Shown: positions 14,601-27,006, counted from the first letter of the stretch. The stretch is 64,000 bases of DNA from Drosophila miranda (GCF_003369915.1 NC_046676.1:6820001-6884000), one strand, 5' to 3'. Notes: generated by a model not told the origin, from the letters alone. Program-made: numbers and translations.

Positions 14601-17600
14601 CACCCACACCCACACACACACACTCACACTCAGAAAAACGCGCACTTGGACGTTATCATTAACATTATTATTATTATCATTGTTACGAGACGGAACCTGC
14701 CTTTGTCTGTTGGCAACTTAAGTGACTTTTTGTTCGCTTTCGCTTTTTGTTTGGCTTTTCTTTTTTCCAGAACTCAAGGCGGAAATCTTTGGGCCCAGAG
14801 ATCTGATGGTGAAGACAGGCAGCGACATTAACCTAACCTGTAAAATTATGCAGGGACCCCACGAGCTGGGCAACATATTCTGGTACAAAGGTGCGTATGC
14901 GTAATGAACCTCTGTCGCAGCATAATGTGGCATCCGCACCTCATTCGCACAATTCAATTTGCTTTGCAACTCTCTCTCTTTCTCTTTCTCTGCATTCCAG
15001 GCAGCGAAATGCTTGATGGCAAAGGCGAGAATGAAATTGACAGCTCCATGGCCCGCATCCGCGTCGAGGATGATTGGTCGGACGGCCTGACTTCGAGGTA
15101 TGTAACGACTCTCCCATCATTACATACAAACGTGCAAATGTGTGCCGAGCATTTCAGTTATGTTGAATTAAAATGCCGCTTCACTTAATGAAGGCCAGAA
15201 CTAACCAGAAACCAGCCATCCAGCCAGTCGGAGCGGGAATTTAAAGCCAACATGGCCGTGTTCTCTCCTCCTGACACAGGCAGAGACACGGACTCCGACT
15301 TTGAATGACATTTTAAGGCCAAAGCGAAGGACAAGTCTAGGCTGGAGGACTGTCTGACTGTCCTCCTATTGCTGTGCAAACAGGGTTTTCAAGAGGTAAC
15401 CTGTGCTGGGCCTGGGCCTGTCAGCAGGGTCTATAAAGAGGGTACTACTTCTGCTTACTTTCAAGCCAGACCCCGAGGAGAACACCATGAAAGTTTCAGA
15501 TGAAATGATGATACTGAAGTCCCAAAAGATTTGTGGTTCGATTGGTTAGCATATCTCCGAAGATGAAGATGTTGCATCTGCATAACATTCATTAAAACGC
15601 ACTCCTAATAGCAATTTAATGCCTTGCATGAGAGGTATTTACTGATCATCTTGAATTCCAAAAATAAGCTATTTTTGAAACACGTTTAACAGAAAAATGT
15701 ATCCTTTTAATGGATAAACAGGACGTATGTAGTTTTTCTTTTACTGTGAGTATCGCTGGGTTACACTTGGGAGAGTATAATCGTAAAGCGGCTTTTTGGC
15801 TTCCATCCCATCCTCACCGGAGGATGCTTGAGTTAGCCGTGTGTGACTTTTAATTTGCTTTAACGAAAGTCAGAGCAGTAGCCAGAGATGGAGCCAGAGA
15901 TGGAGCCAGAGATGGAGCCAGAATTGGAGTCACAGAAGGAGGAGGAGCTTTAGTCAGAGACGGAGCCGGAGTAAATGCAAAAGTCGGGGGTGCAGTTGAT
16001 GGTTCCTCGGCTCTCACTGCAGGCCCCCTGATCATTGCCCATTTATGCTGTTAACTAACGGCCCAGACGACCATAAAATGCAGGTGCAAATGACAGAGAT
16101 GGAAGGAGTTTTAACAAAACAGAGAAAGAGAAACTGAGAGGGCGTGGAAAAAAGGGCTTATGGTAAGGTTACTCGGAATTAGAGCCAGTCGTGGAGGAAG
16201 CAGCTCGACACACATTATGCCATCGCATAAAGTAGCAAAAGTTTTTGTATTTTTTTCAAGCCCTTTAACGTTTATTCCGCCTGCATTCCCCCGCTGACAT
16301 TCATTTTCTCTATGTTTCTCTTTTCGTTTTCGTTTTCCTTTCTCCGTTTCTCTTTTCCCTTCTCCGTTTCTCTCCGCGAAGCAGATTAAAAATCAAGCAC
16401 GCCATGCCCGGCGATACTGGCAACTACACCTGTGTGCCCACGGTGGCGAAAACCTCGAGCGTCTATGTGCACGTAATTATTGGTAAGAGTAAGGGCGGTG
16501 CATCCCCCCATCCCCCTAATCACCTAACCATATATGCATCTGTGTGCCTGTGATGTCAGAGAGTTTTGCATGTTTATGATGGGAAGTGGAAGTTGCCTGT
16601 TAGCGGCAATGCCGGAACATTCGCCATTTGTAATGCCAATTGCAGGATGAGACGGGTCGGAGCACTACAGTAATTGCATTGCAGCAAAGTCAGCAAGAAA
16701 ATTTCTAGTTACACTCCGCAGAGCGCTACATATGCGAGCCCAGTCCGCATCCGTCAGAGTTAGTCAGAGTCAGTCAGAGTCTAAAGGCAGATCGTTTATT
16801 GAAATATAACTATTTTCATGAATTTTATCCAAATCGGATGATTATGTCGAAGGATATACAGGGAATACAGGGAATGTATATTTGCACAGACATAGTATAT
16901 GTACTGCCACAGCATTTGAAAGGGTATGTTATGTAGAGGGATCGGTGCTCTGGAGCCATCTTGATGCATATTTTTCTTTGCGATTCTTCCGCCTGTTTGT
17001 ATTTGTGCAGCAGCACGGAAATTATTTCTGCAGCTATAGCCATCGGAAAAGTTTGTAGCAAGTGCTCGGGCCAATAACATGTGATGCTCTCAGAGCGGGA
17101 TGACGATGATGGCGCAAGAGGGAGGGTGGGGGGTCTGACGGATTTATTGGAGCAACTTGTGTGCTCAAGAGCTCATCGAAAACTGTAACAACTTGGGCAG
17201 CCTCATGTTGTTCTTTGGGGCAAACAGGAACTCCATGCATGCAAGCTGAAGTCTTTGGTTTCTTTCGGAGGATAAAGAAATACATATAAAGAGAAGGGCA
17301 GATCGTGTGTGTATGTGTGTGTGGCTCTGTCAGTGGTAATCAGCGGGCCGGAAGAGGAATCTTCTTTGTGTCTGGCTTATTGAATTACCAATTAACCGAT
17401 GAACTAAAAAGGCTTTCCCTTTCAACTGTTCCCATGTGTCATTTTCTTTGTTTGTTTTTCGCGCAGGCGAACACCCGGCGGCTATGCAACATAACTCGAG
17501 CAGCAACAGCAACAGCTTTTACTGCGGCATCTGCTGTATGCTGCTTAGCATTGTTTCCTGCTGCCTGCAGCATTGGTACGAGTCCGGGAGTGGATATGTC

Positions 17601-17777
17601 TCAACAACGGCGATGGCAAGTACGGGTTCGGGGCTCAATTTCCCCCGGCGTGCAGTGCTGCAAACAAGAGGAACTGGAGTCACGAGAACAGCAGTATCGA
17701 CAACGGCAGCAGTGGCAGCTGCTGCAACTGGCAACATGTTGCGAGCACGCCCGGCGGCGGCTCAGTGCATGAGATGA
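7408..17777 (+). CDS. dpr1: Dpr-family two-Ig cell-surface protein (3' six exons; 5' end outside window)
   Basis: Coding exons are 7408-7485, 7557-7689, 14771-14890, 15001-15097, 16385-16482 and 17467-17777, all with GT-AG borders and matching phases. They give 278 residues plus stop. The first Ig domain is present from VSWIRKRDLHIL to SGVYECQI; its first cysteine must lie in an upstream exon. The second Ig domain has INLTCKI, the FWYKG tryptophan and TGNYTCVP. N-glycosylation sequons are NWT, NLT, NYT and NSS. A hydrophobic stretch (FYCGICCMLLSIVSC) after the Ig domains, followed by a Ser/Thr/Ala-rich tail, could be a GPI-anchor signal or a membrane segment. Dpr proteins bind DIP partners at synapses and direct neuronal matching. 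Family assignment is firm. The dpr1 symbol rests on remembered sequence style and on a MARCH gene lying beside dpr1 in melanogaster, and is about 50 percent sure. One intron is 7.1 kb. Confidence 0.93.
9039..9052. repeat. palindrome TACTCGTACGAGTA
   Basis: A perfect 14-bp palindrome formed by two overlapping copies of an octamer that recurs in the window. It lies in the long Dpr intron. Function is unknown; it could be a protein-binding site or a remnant of a repeat family. Confidence 0.6.
10703..10732. repeat. GA microsatellite
   Basis: An interrupted (GA)n run in the Dpr intron. GA tracts can bind GAGA factor in flies, but nothing else here indicates a regulatory element. Confidence 0.85.
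11609..11641. repeat. GA microsatellite, about 16 dinucleotides
   Basis: An uninterrupted (AG)n run followed by aaagagaaagagg. It is intronic in the Dpr gene and a candidate polymorphic marker or GAGA-factor site. Confidence 0.9.
15098..16384 (+). other. 1.3-kb intron of the Dpr gene
   Basis: The intron starts gtatgt after 15097 and ends in a pyrimidine-rich tract and gcag before 16385, splitting an arginine codon in the second Ig domain. It contains the 12-bp repeat at 15881-15928. No exon is seen inside. Confidence 0.8.
15881..15928. repeat. 12-bp tandem repeat (gccagagatgga), 4 copies
   Basis: Four consecutive 12-bp units lie in the Dpr intron, three exact and the last with changes. The unit is a multiple of three, which makes a spurious open frame on the other strand. 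Confidence 0.85.
16483..17466 (+). other. 0.98-kb last intron of the Dpr gene
   Basis: The intron starts gtaaga after 16482 and ends ttttcgcgcag before 17467, splitting a glycine codon between the second Ig domain and the C-terminal tail. Nothing further is recognised within it. Confidence 0.8.
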
Positions 17778-20120
17778 AGGAATAATCAACACGCCGGTGA
17801 GGCAAAACAGGAATCAGCAGAACACTAAAAAGGCAAACACACATACAAACACCACGCCCACATTCAAGGTGATTTAATTTTTTTTTTGGGCGCGGTAAGG
17901 TCTGCGATGGCTCATGAAAAAGTATTTATTAATGTCTAAGATGATGAGTGCACGTAGTTTAAAAAGAAAACGTATTATCCGATATGCGACGTTATAGCAA
18001 CATGTGAATGGAAAGAAAAGGGAAGGGAGGGAAATGAAGCCAGAGGCTGGGAAACCCTAAGCCCTTCATCTGGCTCTGGAAAAACCTAACCATTTTCCGT
18101 GGATTATCAGAATCTAGTTCAATGTTTATAGAGAATAAACAAGAGACGATGTAATACAAAGTAAAGTTTTGTGCGATTCGTTATGATTTTACTTGCCAGT
18201 GATCGATAGCAACAATCGATAATTCGTATTCGACTATAGAATCAATACCGATTGACAGTAATAAGTATCGATATAAATGTCACATCATTAATTAGAGAAA
18301 AATCTATTTAAAATTTCTGAAAACCGATTATTTTTGTCTATTTTTGAGTACCGTTAATCAGCCACCGATATCCAATTATCGATGCCTGTTAATACTTTCA
18401 AAAATAATTTCCAAACATCTAAATGTGATTTGTTCTTACAATGATTGTAGTGAATTGATATCACACAGCCGGTAACCGTTTGCACTTGATAATCGACAAC
18501 AATTATCGACTATAGATCATCGATTACCCACTACCGATCACTGCCAACAGATCATCGTTGGCACACCCATAGCTAAGTTTTCCAACACACTCTCATTACG
18601 AAATAAGACTTACTAGCTATAAATATGCTTCGAACACGAACCCGAACCCCAACCACAACCCCTCCGCGGAGCTCTTCCGTTGAACCTCCCCGCCTTCTAT
18701 GGAACATCGAACTGCCAATAAACCCACACTGGACGCGTACACACAACTCTGTAGACCACACTGTCCGAAGTTGTTCGATTGAAATCTGCTGTAAATAATT
18801 GCCATTCAACAGAGTAGTTACTCAAGAGTACTTCAAAGCAGCACTCATCCGATTATTTCGTTTTCAAATAACGCTCCCGGTTGCTTTGCACATTTATCAG
18901 TTTTAGGTATTAGCTATGGATAAGTACGAGCATGTATTGTAAGTATGTATAGCCGGTAAGCCGATAAGCTAGTGGAGTGGAGAAACATTTCATTCATTCC
19001 ACTCGTTCAGCACTCCAACATTATGGACAAAGCCTTGTTTATCACGGACCCAATTGTCGGAGAGACTCGTTTAATTGTATATAATTAGTTTTGGATAAAA
19101 AAAGAGATAGAAACAACAACAGAAACATTAAAAAATAAATATAAAATATGATACATAAATGCAATGGATAATTGTGTTTATCGATTGTTAATTGATACGA
19201 ATACGATAACGAAGAGAATGGTTCGGTCAGGGGCAGTGTAAATAAATTGATTATTAGACAAAAACTGTAATTTTAATTAACTCTTAGCCACAAAGATACA
19301 AGTACGATTCGAATAGTCTATAAGCGGCACATCAGAGAAACCAAAATGTCAAAAACCACACACATAACTTAATTCTCCAGAGATAACCAGAGAATTCAGA
19401 CAACAAACGAAACAAAGAGTTCATATAAGAGAAGACAGAGTTAGCTAAATTAAATATGGTTACAACATATTGTATATAGAATGAATGGATTTTGCATTAT
19501 CAAAACTGGCATTGAACTTATCCAAAGATACGGACTCCACTCCCAAGGGTTCGTCCCCATAGATGCTTAGGCTAAGGTCTGTCCCCGAGTGCAAACAATA
19601 ACGAAACCATAGCGACAAAATACGATATGTATTGCAACTATAAGTATATCTTCATCTATATATAAACCAGGTACTCTATATACCCGTACATACCGTATAT
19701 GTGTGTTTGTGTGTGTATCTACACATTCATCTACAGATAATAATGTTTAACACAGCCACACAAAGACGAAATGAAATGATGAAATAAAATTATGATTTAG
19801 AAAATTTAATAAATTTTAGATCTTGTCTTTTTCTGGGTCTGACTGTCCTAATGGAGTTTTTAGCGACACGGCTTTAATCATTTAGTATTTCTCAGCGAGA
19901 TAATCGAACCGGTTCATCTACTTAATCGTAGATTGGGAAATAACGCGTTCATTGACTCGAATTTGTTTAAATGTGTCTTAAATTTGACTAAATTATTCAA
20001 ATCAATGCGATGGCTGGCAGTTGCCAGTTGACAAGATTCTGAAGATGTCCGTCAAAAATTTATTTAATTGCAATTTTTGCCCAGTCCAAATTAGGGGAGA
20101 CATTTTTTTACCGTTCTTGC
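17778..20120 (+). other. Dpr 3' UTR and spacer
   Basis: This follows the Dpr stop codon. Several AATAAA signals occur (18134, about 19131, about 19782), so the 3' UTR may be short or about 2 kb. Dpr transcripts commonly have long 3' UTRs. The stretch 17980-18540 is dense in CGATA/TATCG motifs. The region past about 19.8 kb is the promoter side of the next gene. Confidence 0.5.
17980..18540. promoter_or_regulatory. cluster of CGATA/TATCGATA motifs
   Basis: CGATA or TATCG occurs at 17980, 18204, 18217, 18266, 18269, 18366, 18377 and 18504, including one perfect TATCGATA (18266-18273). TATCGATA is the DREF site and clustered CGATA is the BEAF-32 insulator motif in flies. The cluster lies just past the Dpr coding end and before a secreted-protein gene pair, so a boundary role is a reasonable inference. 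It could instead be a degenerate AT-rich repeat. Confidence 0.45.
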
Positions 20121-20126
20121 CATATG

Positions 20127-20165
20127 TATAAATAAACCCAGAGACGAGTGACCACATTTTAGTCC
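20127..20165 (+). promoter_or_regulatory. TATA box and initiator of the 20.2-kb gene
   Basis: TATAAATA at 20127-20134 lies about 30 bp before a TTTAGTC initiator around 20158-20164. This places the start of transcription a little upstream of the ATG at 20189 and supports that start. Confidence 0.75.
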
Positions 20166-20188
20166 GTCTTAGGTCTAGATCTTAGAAC

Positions 20189-21385
20189 ATGTTGCAGCTT
20201 TTAATGGATCGAAGCTTCACACTGCTGCTGTTGCTGGGTCTTTTCGCCAGTCTAGAGGCAGGTGTGTGCTCTCCTCTGAACATTCTACCAGGTGGATAAG
20301 CCTCTCATTTTACAGCTCCATCTCCGTCGAACGAAGAAAGTAAGAGAAGCCAGCCGGAGAAGCTGGTTCGTGTCTACAGCATCAACGAGGAGCAGTATAA
20401 AAGAGTTCTCCAGCTGACCCAAGGAAATAATGTCATATCCGAGGGGAGACTAATCAACGGAGGCTTTGCCACGGTCAGTGACAGCCTTAGCTCCGGCTGG
20501 AACTCTCTGCTCCGTATCGTGGGGCTCACCACGCTGAGCAAGGCCGATGAGGCGACCAGGGTCGGTTTCGATGGCCAGCCCCTGTGCGTGATCAGAACGA
20601 GGGAGGACGCTCCCAGAGAGGAGGGGTCTCCCCGCAGCTCGGGCAAGGCCATTTCAGCCACCGATGCCGAGGAAGAGGAGGAGTCGGCTATCGACTGCAT
20701 TGTAGTGCTCAAGAAGGGAACTGACTTTGAGTTGCCGACTCAGGATCCCTACCAGCTTTGGTACTCAGAGACAGCCTCACAATCGGCGGGTGCTCTTCCA
20801 GTGGAGCACATTGAGAAAGTGGAGGAACAAATGGAGTTGGATATAACTACCGAAGCCCCCCCGAAATCCAGGTCCAAGTCTAAGAAACAGAATATTAGCA
20901 GTGAATACACGACTGACAGCTCCGAAGATCAATCCGATGTACCCCGCCAATATGGGGCTGGTTATCCATCACCACCTCCACCACCACCGCAATACGGAGC
21001 CTATTCACCTTATGGTGGTTACCCATACAGCCCCTACAGCCCCCAGTCTTATGGTCCACAGACATATGCTCCCTATGCGCAGTCTTCTTATCCCCCACAG
21101 CTACCCTTTGGCCCACAGCAACCCTTTGGTCTACAACAACCATTCGGTGGGCAGTCACCGATCGGAAGTCCTTACTACCCTCAGCCGTACTATGGACAGC
21201 CCTCGCCCAATCCCTATTCTCCCTACTCCTACTTCGAGCAGCCCCAAGCCATAAATGATGTGGAGAAAGCGGAGGCCGAGCATGATCAGGACGAAGACGA
21301 GGACTCCTATGAAGTGGAAGATGACAACGAATACGGCTATGATAAAAAGTCTATGATCTATTATAAGAAAGTGGATGTTAATTAA
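20189..21385 (+). CDS. secreted Pro/Tyr-rich protein, paralogue 1
   Basis: Exons are 20189-20261 and 20316-21385, with a 54-bp intron splitting an alanine codon. The product has 380 residues. It starts with a signal peptide (LLLLLGLFASLEA), then a conserved domain beginning LVRVYSINEEQYKRVLQLTQG and EGRLI. A GQPLCVIRT segment follows, then an acidic stretch with DCIVVLKKG. The second half is a Pro/Tyr/Gln-rich low-complexity region (PYGGYPYSPYSP type), closing with a Glu/Asp-rich tail. Two conserved cysteines (PLCVI and DCIVV) may pair. The next gene downstream encodes a clear paralogue with the same exon split. I do not recognise a named family. Extracellular structural or reproductive-tract roles are possible, but nothing in the sequence decides. 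A polyadenylation signal AATAAA follows at about 21395. Confidence 0.88.
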
Positions 21386-21802
21386 CTATTTTTAAATAAA
21401 ATTGTTTACATTTAAACGGAAAAGTTATTCAATTGGTTTTGATAATTGTTTTGGGACTGCTGGGATTGAAAACTACTGAAAAATCTCCCAGCAACAGATT
21501 GGTTTTTTCACTAATTGAACAATCGACTATAACTATAACTGGGTTGGGAAAGTTATAAACAAGAACATTATCGTACCATCAACCAGACGAGTGAAACGAT
21601 TCATGTTTTTTCCAAAATGCCCCAAGAGGCAATAAACAAAACGAGTATGGTTATGGCCATATTCTGGGAGAATTGGGTCAACGCATAAATTATGCAGATC
21701 CGCAATCAATTAGGGCGTTGCCTTAACTGTAGATGAGCATCTGTTCTGATGCACGTGTGATTTGAATGACAATGGCATTATGAAAGCCATCAACTTTTAA
21801 AA
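21386..21802 (+). other. spacer between the paralogue pair
   Basis: A 0.4-kb spacer that contains the polyadenylation site of the first gene and the promoter side of the second. No other feature is seen. Confidence 0.6.
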
Positions 21803-21839
21803 TATATAAGCGAGGGAGCAGAGCTAGGCCAGCTTATTC
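21803..21839 (+). promoter_or_regulatory. TATA box and putative initiator of the 21.8-kb gene
   Basis: TATATAAG at 21803-21810 stands about 31 bp before a TTATTC around 21834, close to the ATG at 21849. The short 5' leader matches that of its upstream paralogue. Confidence 0.65.
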
Positions 21840-21848
21840 GAGATCGCA

Positions 21849-22877
21849 ATGAAGATCTTTCCGGTTCTGGCAGTGGTCGTGCTCTGCCTCGCAGCAGCAC
21901 AGGCTGGTGAGTATCCCTAGAAAGAGCGCTCTTGACTTGCAGGTTTCCTTGAACGAAAATTTCTGTTGGCAGGTAGGAGTCGTCCACAGCTGGTGCGCCT
22001 CCATCAGGTGACGCGCTCCGAGTACAACGAGTTGCTCCGCCTTACCCAGGGCAAGGAGGTGGTCCCCGAGGGCCGGCTGCTCAGCAGCTCGATTGCTGGC
22101 ATCAAGGGTTTGGCTGCTGGCGTCAAGGGCGGCTTTACAGTTGGCAATATCATTCCGGCGTTCTTCAGCTCCGGATCCAAGGAGGTGACCACCAAGAAAG
22201 GCCATCCCCTGTGCGTCATCTCCACCAAGAACGCGTACGACGATGAAGAAGATAGTCGCTCGATCAGTGTGGCGTACGAACCGAACAGTGATTCCAGCTC
22301 ATCTTCGAGCGGCTCCAGTGGAAGCAGCAGTGGAGGAAGTGGGCACGGAAGTGGGCACGGCAGTGACAGTAGTAGTGACAGCCAAGACGAGGATGTAACC
22401 ACTGTCAATTGCATTATAATTGTCAACGGCACCGACACCACTGTGAAGCCAAGCACTGGCGGTTCTGGAAGGCCACACACGCCACCGCCGTACCCTGGGG
22501 GATACCCATATTATCCCCCACCTTATGGATACCCCTCCCCCGGATACTATCCCCCTTACCCCTTTCCACCACCCCCACCACCACCCCCACCACCACCAAA
22601 TCACAATCATCGTTCGTTCGATCGTTCGATCGAAGCGCCAGAGCACGTGAGCCGCTTGATCGATGCCTACAACGGCTACTACTATCATCCCAGGGAATTT
22701 ACGCACAGCTACCGCAAGCGCTCTCGGGCCAGCCAAGAGGGTTCCTCTGCGTACCAGCCAGCCAGCTACCCGCAGCAGGAATACGCCTCCAACTACCCAA
22801 AGGTAGTCCGTAACTACGGCCTGACCCACCCGGCTCCCGTTTATGTGCGGACGCCACAGTTTGACCAAGAACAGTAG
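21849..22877 (+). CDS. secreted Pro/Tyr/Ser-rich protein, paralogue 2
   Basis: Exons are 21849-21906 and 21973-22877, separated by a 66-bp intron that splits a glycine codon just after the signal peptide (VLAVVVLCLAAAQA). The product has 320 residues. The conserved part reads LVRLHQVTRSEYNELLRLTQG, EGRLL, then GHPLCVIST and later NCIIIVNG, matching its upstream neighbour in order and spacing. Between these lies a Ser/Gly-rich acidic spacer, and after them a YPYYPPPYGYP and polyproline (11 in a row) segment. The C-terminus is basic and Tyr-rich (KRSR near the end of the domain could be a furin-type site). The function is unknown; the pair arose by tandem duplication. AATAAA lies at 22912-22917. 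Confidence 0.9.
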
Positions 22878-24262
22878 CGATACTGTAGCGATACCATAAG
22901 CTAAACAATCGAATAAAATATCTGAAACATATCGTAATAATAGAGAAGAAAAAATGTTTTATTGCGCACAGCTTTCTCACGATTTCATTGATTTAGGATA
23001 GAGACATCCCATTTCTTTTGGTACATTTTTTCGTTTCTTTAATAATGCTGCTTGACATGGCTTAAATTTATGATGATACCATCATGAGCAGATAAGTCAT
23101 TTCGTTTTCCATTTAAAAATGACAATTGTCTGTTTGCTGGATAAACTATATATTTTCGTAAATTATTGAAAGTGTTGGAAAAAATGCGTATTATAGATGC
23201 CCTCCAAGATCTGATTCAAGAGGTGATTGATATCTTCAGCTATCTGTTCCGTACATATGGCTTCTGTAATGTTTTCTAACATATGTACATACTAGAGAGC
23301 GGCATTTAATCCAACTGAAACAGAAGCAACAGCCATTATAATTGTACTTGAAATTGAATGGCAGTATCGCTCGCATTTTGCTCGCAAGTGTGCCCATAGG
23401 CTGTTTTGCGTGAGTATGCGTGAGGGTTTGATCGAAAGTGTTACAAGGTCCTGCCACTAACAATGCAACAATGAGCAGAAAGAAACGTTGATCTAGGCAT
23501 CAGAGAACACGGCCCAAACACGGCTTGTAAACAAGCAGCATTACACTTCCACCTCCCACGCACGCACACATGGTGAGGAGAGGAAACATACACACACACT
23601 CACACACAACTGGAAGTATTGAGAGACAACGACAATTGGAACTGTAACACATCGCTGCCTTTTGTAGAGCCTGCCTCTTCGGTGCTGCTGCTGCTCTCCA
23701 CACTGTGGATGTAGATACTGATACAGAGACACACTAGCACACTAACACACATTCAGTGGCAAGGACAACGAACGCGCAGGCATAAAAGAGAATAAATTAA
23801 AGAACAACTCGAAATAACCGCGGGGCAATTTGCAGTGGTACAGTGGTGCATATGGGGCCTGAACGTGGGCGTTTGGTACGCCCCTTTGCTGTTAAGTGCA
23901 AGTGCATCGATGCCAAAACACACATGCGAATGGGACAGAAGTAGGTTCGCCTTTGGCCTCATTGCGTTTTTAGCCTGAGCCTCTCTGCCACACTGCCAGC
24001 CCCCCCCTAACCACTCCACTCTGCCACTCTCCACTGGCTGTGTTGTGTCTATGCACTGCAAAATAATTACTTTCATATCCTGCGGCAATTAAATTCATTT
24101 AGTTTGGCACCAATTTCCCTTTTACCCAGTGCAACGCCCAACGCCCACGGATCCCACGGAAAGGATGAGCGAGAAAGCACCACACTCTGATTAAGACATT
24201 CATTCCATGTCGCATTCAACGGCTTACGCTTGTGGCTGTTGAACCCAAGCCGAGTGCTTTCT

Positions 24263-24298
24263 CCCTGCCCCTGCCCCTGCCCCTGCCCCTGCACCTGC
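24263..24298. repeat. CCTGCC hexanucleotide repeat
   Basis: About six tandem copies of cctgcc or its variants in non-coding DNA. Confidence 0.85.
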
Positions 24299-24500
24299 CA
24301 CTCCCACTATGCCCCACGAAAACCCAAACCACCGTCCTACCCGTCTGACCAGGCAACTCTAAACTATGTCAACTGTTAACTTTTCCTTTTTATTTCAGTT
24401 ATTTGTTGCGCTCGTTGTTGTTTCTGCAGCCGCTGGCATTCCGCTTCTATGGCCTGCATGTTTTTCAAGGACTCTACATAGTTTATCCAACAACATGAGG

Positions 24501-24533
24501 CACACGCGCACACACACACACACACACACACAC
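24501..24533. repeat. CA microsatellite
   Basis: A (CA)n run of about 16 units with one early cg interruption. Confidence 0.9.
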
Positions 24534-27005
24534 GCCTCCGATATGGACACGAAAGAGAGCTTGTTGTAGTGGAAAGCAAGTGTAGGCCGTTTTGGACATG
24601 GCTGAGTTGAATGTAAGCAAATTGCTGGGGGCATTACGAGCACAAGTCTGTCTCAGACAGAACAAAAAAGTGCACCACTTAAATTGTTCTGTTATAGGAA
24701 CGGATTATTGAGGGATGAATGAAAATCAATCCCCAAATGGTTATTCTCGAAGATCAATATTTAGGATTGAAAATTAAATTTCGGACAGTGGTGACAGTCA
24801 AAACTGATGCGAGATACATTTTTCGGATGCCAATGAAAGGTTTACTGAATGTAGTCATATATTGTTGGCATTGTTTTTCAGGCTTTGTGGTCAGCAAAAT
24901 ATTCACAAAATGCACAATATTTTCCGGGTAGCGGGCGATAATTAGCAAATCTATTTGTGCAATATTTTGCCTCCCAATCAAAACTACATTAAACACTTGA
25001 GCAGAGTTTTTGTCTTTGATTTTCTCAAGTATTCAATGCTCTGATGAAGATAAATTACATAGATCTTGAATAATTTTCCAGGGGGAAAAGTCAGACAAGC
25101 ATTTAGAGCAGCCGAACACACACGTCATCAGCATCGGCGTCATCATCATCTTCATCATGTAAATGTCAATTTAACGGAATATTAATACACGCACTCACCC
25201 ACACCCACAAACACACACACGCAAGCATACCCAATACATATGTCTCTGATATCAACGGAAGTGCGTACACGACTACACGCTTGAGTGCCATTTTGTTAAG
25301 GCGCAAAAATTGATAAGTGCCTTGTGGTTCTTGCGGTCCTGAGCGGCCCATTAGCCGAACCAAGCGGCATGGAAAGGGGGGTGCAGAGGCTGTTTCTGGG
25401 TGTATGTGTGTAGCATAATACAATTTACACAATAAGAGAGGCAGAGAGCACCAGCAGCCGATGCACGTCAATCAAAAATGGCGTCAAATAATCATTAACA
25501 AACCAACACTGCCAAAAAATATGTACCTATGAATTACAGAAAATCTTCTCTAACTAAAGAAGAAATCATGTCTTAAGTGTGAATGGACAAGAAAGCCCGT
25601 TTTCGATTGGAGAGAATCCATGTTATCTTGAAACAAACGGCTATCCCCAGCTCGGCGAACACCGATATGACCTTTTTGTTATGAGAATTTTCGTTCAGTG
25701 CAGCGAGAAGAACGTGATTTTAAATGGAGGAGGATTGGAAATGTATGTAGAGACGGAGTTGTTCTTGTGTTGGCTGTCATGTTTGTAGATGTCTGTCTCT
25801 GTAGCTCCTTTTGGCTTGTTGTTGGTTTAGTGGATAAACGAATGTGCGGTTTACGAAGCAACATCGGCAGCACCCATTTTGCATGGCTTAGGCTGCGAAA
25901 ACTCCTGGAATAACTGATGAATGGTAAATGTCGAGAGGAGTTTTTCGAAATCCCTTTAAAAAGTGTATATTTTTCTCTTATTGTGCCATGAAGCAGGCTC
26001 TGGCATAGGCATTCAATAATCTGCTAATTGAATACCTGGCAATTTGACATCAATGGAAGTTTCGCCGTACCTGGGCCTTGTCCCCCATCGAACCATCCAT
26101 CCAACCATCCATCTGTATCCTGAAATGTATGTTCACAACACTAACGAGCTGTGATTTTTCTTGCCATCAGCAGAGGCAGAGGCAGGGGAAGGGGACAAGG
26201 TAGAGAGTGCAAGTCAATGCGATTGGCGTCAATTAAGTGCCATAAGCGACACAACAAGCCGTCAGTTGGTCTGTCTGCTCCTCTGTCCCTCTGTTCGTCC
26301 GTGCCTCCATCCAGCATGGAGTTTAACGCTCTTGCTCTTTCTCCGACTTAGAGGGGGAAGCTTTTGACACACTTTTCCGTAGCAGCAACGGCAGCGGCAC
26401 TAGATTGATTGGCGCCGCTCAATTGGTAACCTTTTTGGCCTGGTCTCGGCTTGGTTTACCGTTGACTTCATGTGCAGCATCGTTACACGCATCGCTGGGC
26501 CTCCTGCCACTCCTGCCAGCCACACCGGCCTCAGTCCCTTTTTTCTCCGACAAGCGATTAGAATAAATTGCAACATTCTGGAAAAACGACAGGCCCCAGC
26601 CTCAGTTCAGTTCAGTTGAGCACCAGGCCAGGCCTAGGATTGGGTTTGGGTTGGTTTGGGTTTGCAGATTGGTATTGAGCTCAACGTTATGCATTTGACA
26701 CGAGTGCCGATTTCTGCTTCGATAATTTCCTCAATATCACAATCTGCGTGTAGCCTCTGTATCTCAAAACTTTTCGAGTATCGGTCGCTCTCTGTGTGCG
26801 TATGGCTGGCTGTGCTTGTGGTTGCGGACGGGTGAGTGTAATCAATTTTAGTGGCAACTCAAAGTTTTTCAATGCGCTGCCATTCAATTAAAAATTTGTG
26901 CTCAACTTTATTTTGCTGTTAAGTGGCAATCTACATGCATCCATCCAGCCATCCATCCATCCTCCTCTTCCCATCCATTCTCTTCCCCTTCAATATATAT
27001 GTATA

Positions 27006-27006
27006 G

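Larger units (their letters stand above)
7690..14770 (+). other. 7.1-kb intron of the Dpr gene
   Basis: The intron begins gtgagt after 7689 and ends ttttttccag before 14771. It separates the first Ig domain from the second. No coding exon is convincing inside. It carries GA microsatellites (10703-10732 and 11609-11641), a palindromic TACTCGTACGAGTA at 9039-9052 and another TACTCGTA at 10479. Long introns in neuronal recognition genes often hold enhancers, but I see no site cluster I would name. Confidence 0.75.

Noticed and set aside
17305..17772. 155-codon frame overlapping the last Dpr exon
   Set aside because: It is in a different frame from the spliced Dpr reading frame, which is supported by acceptor phase and continuity with the Ig domains.
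22299..22868. Minus-strand open frame opposite the second Pro/Tyr-rich gene
   Set aside because: It is a shadow of low-complexity coding sequence; its Trp/Gly runs are just the complement of polyproline codons.
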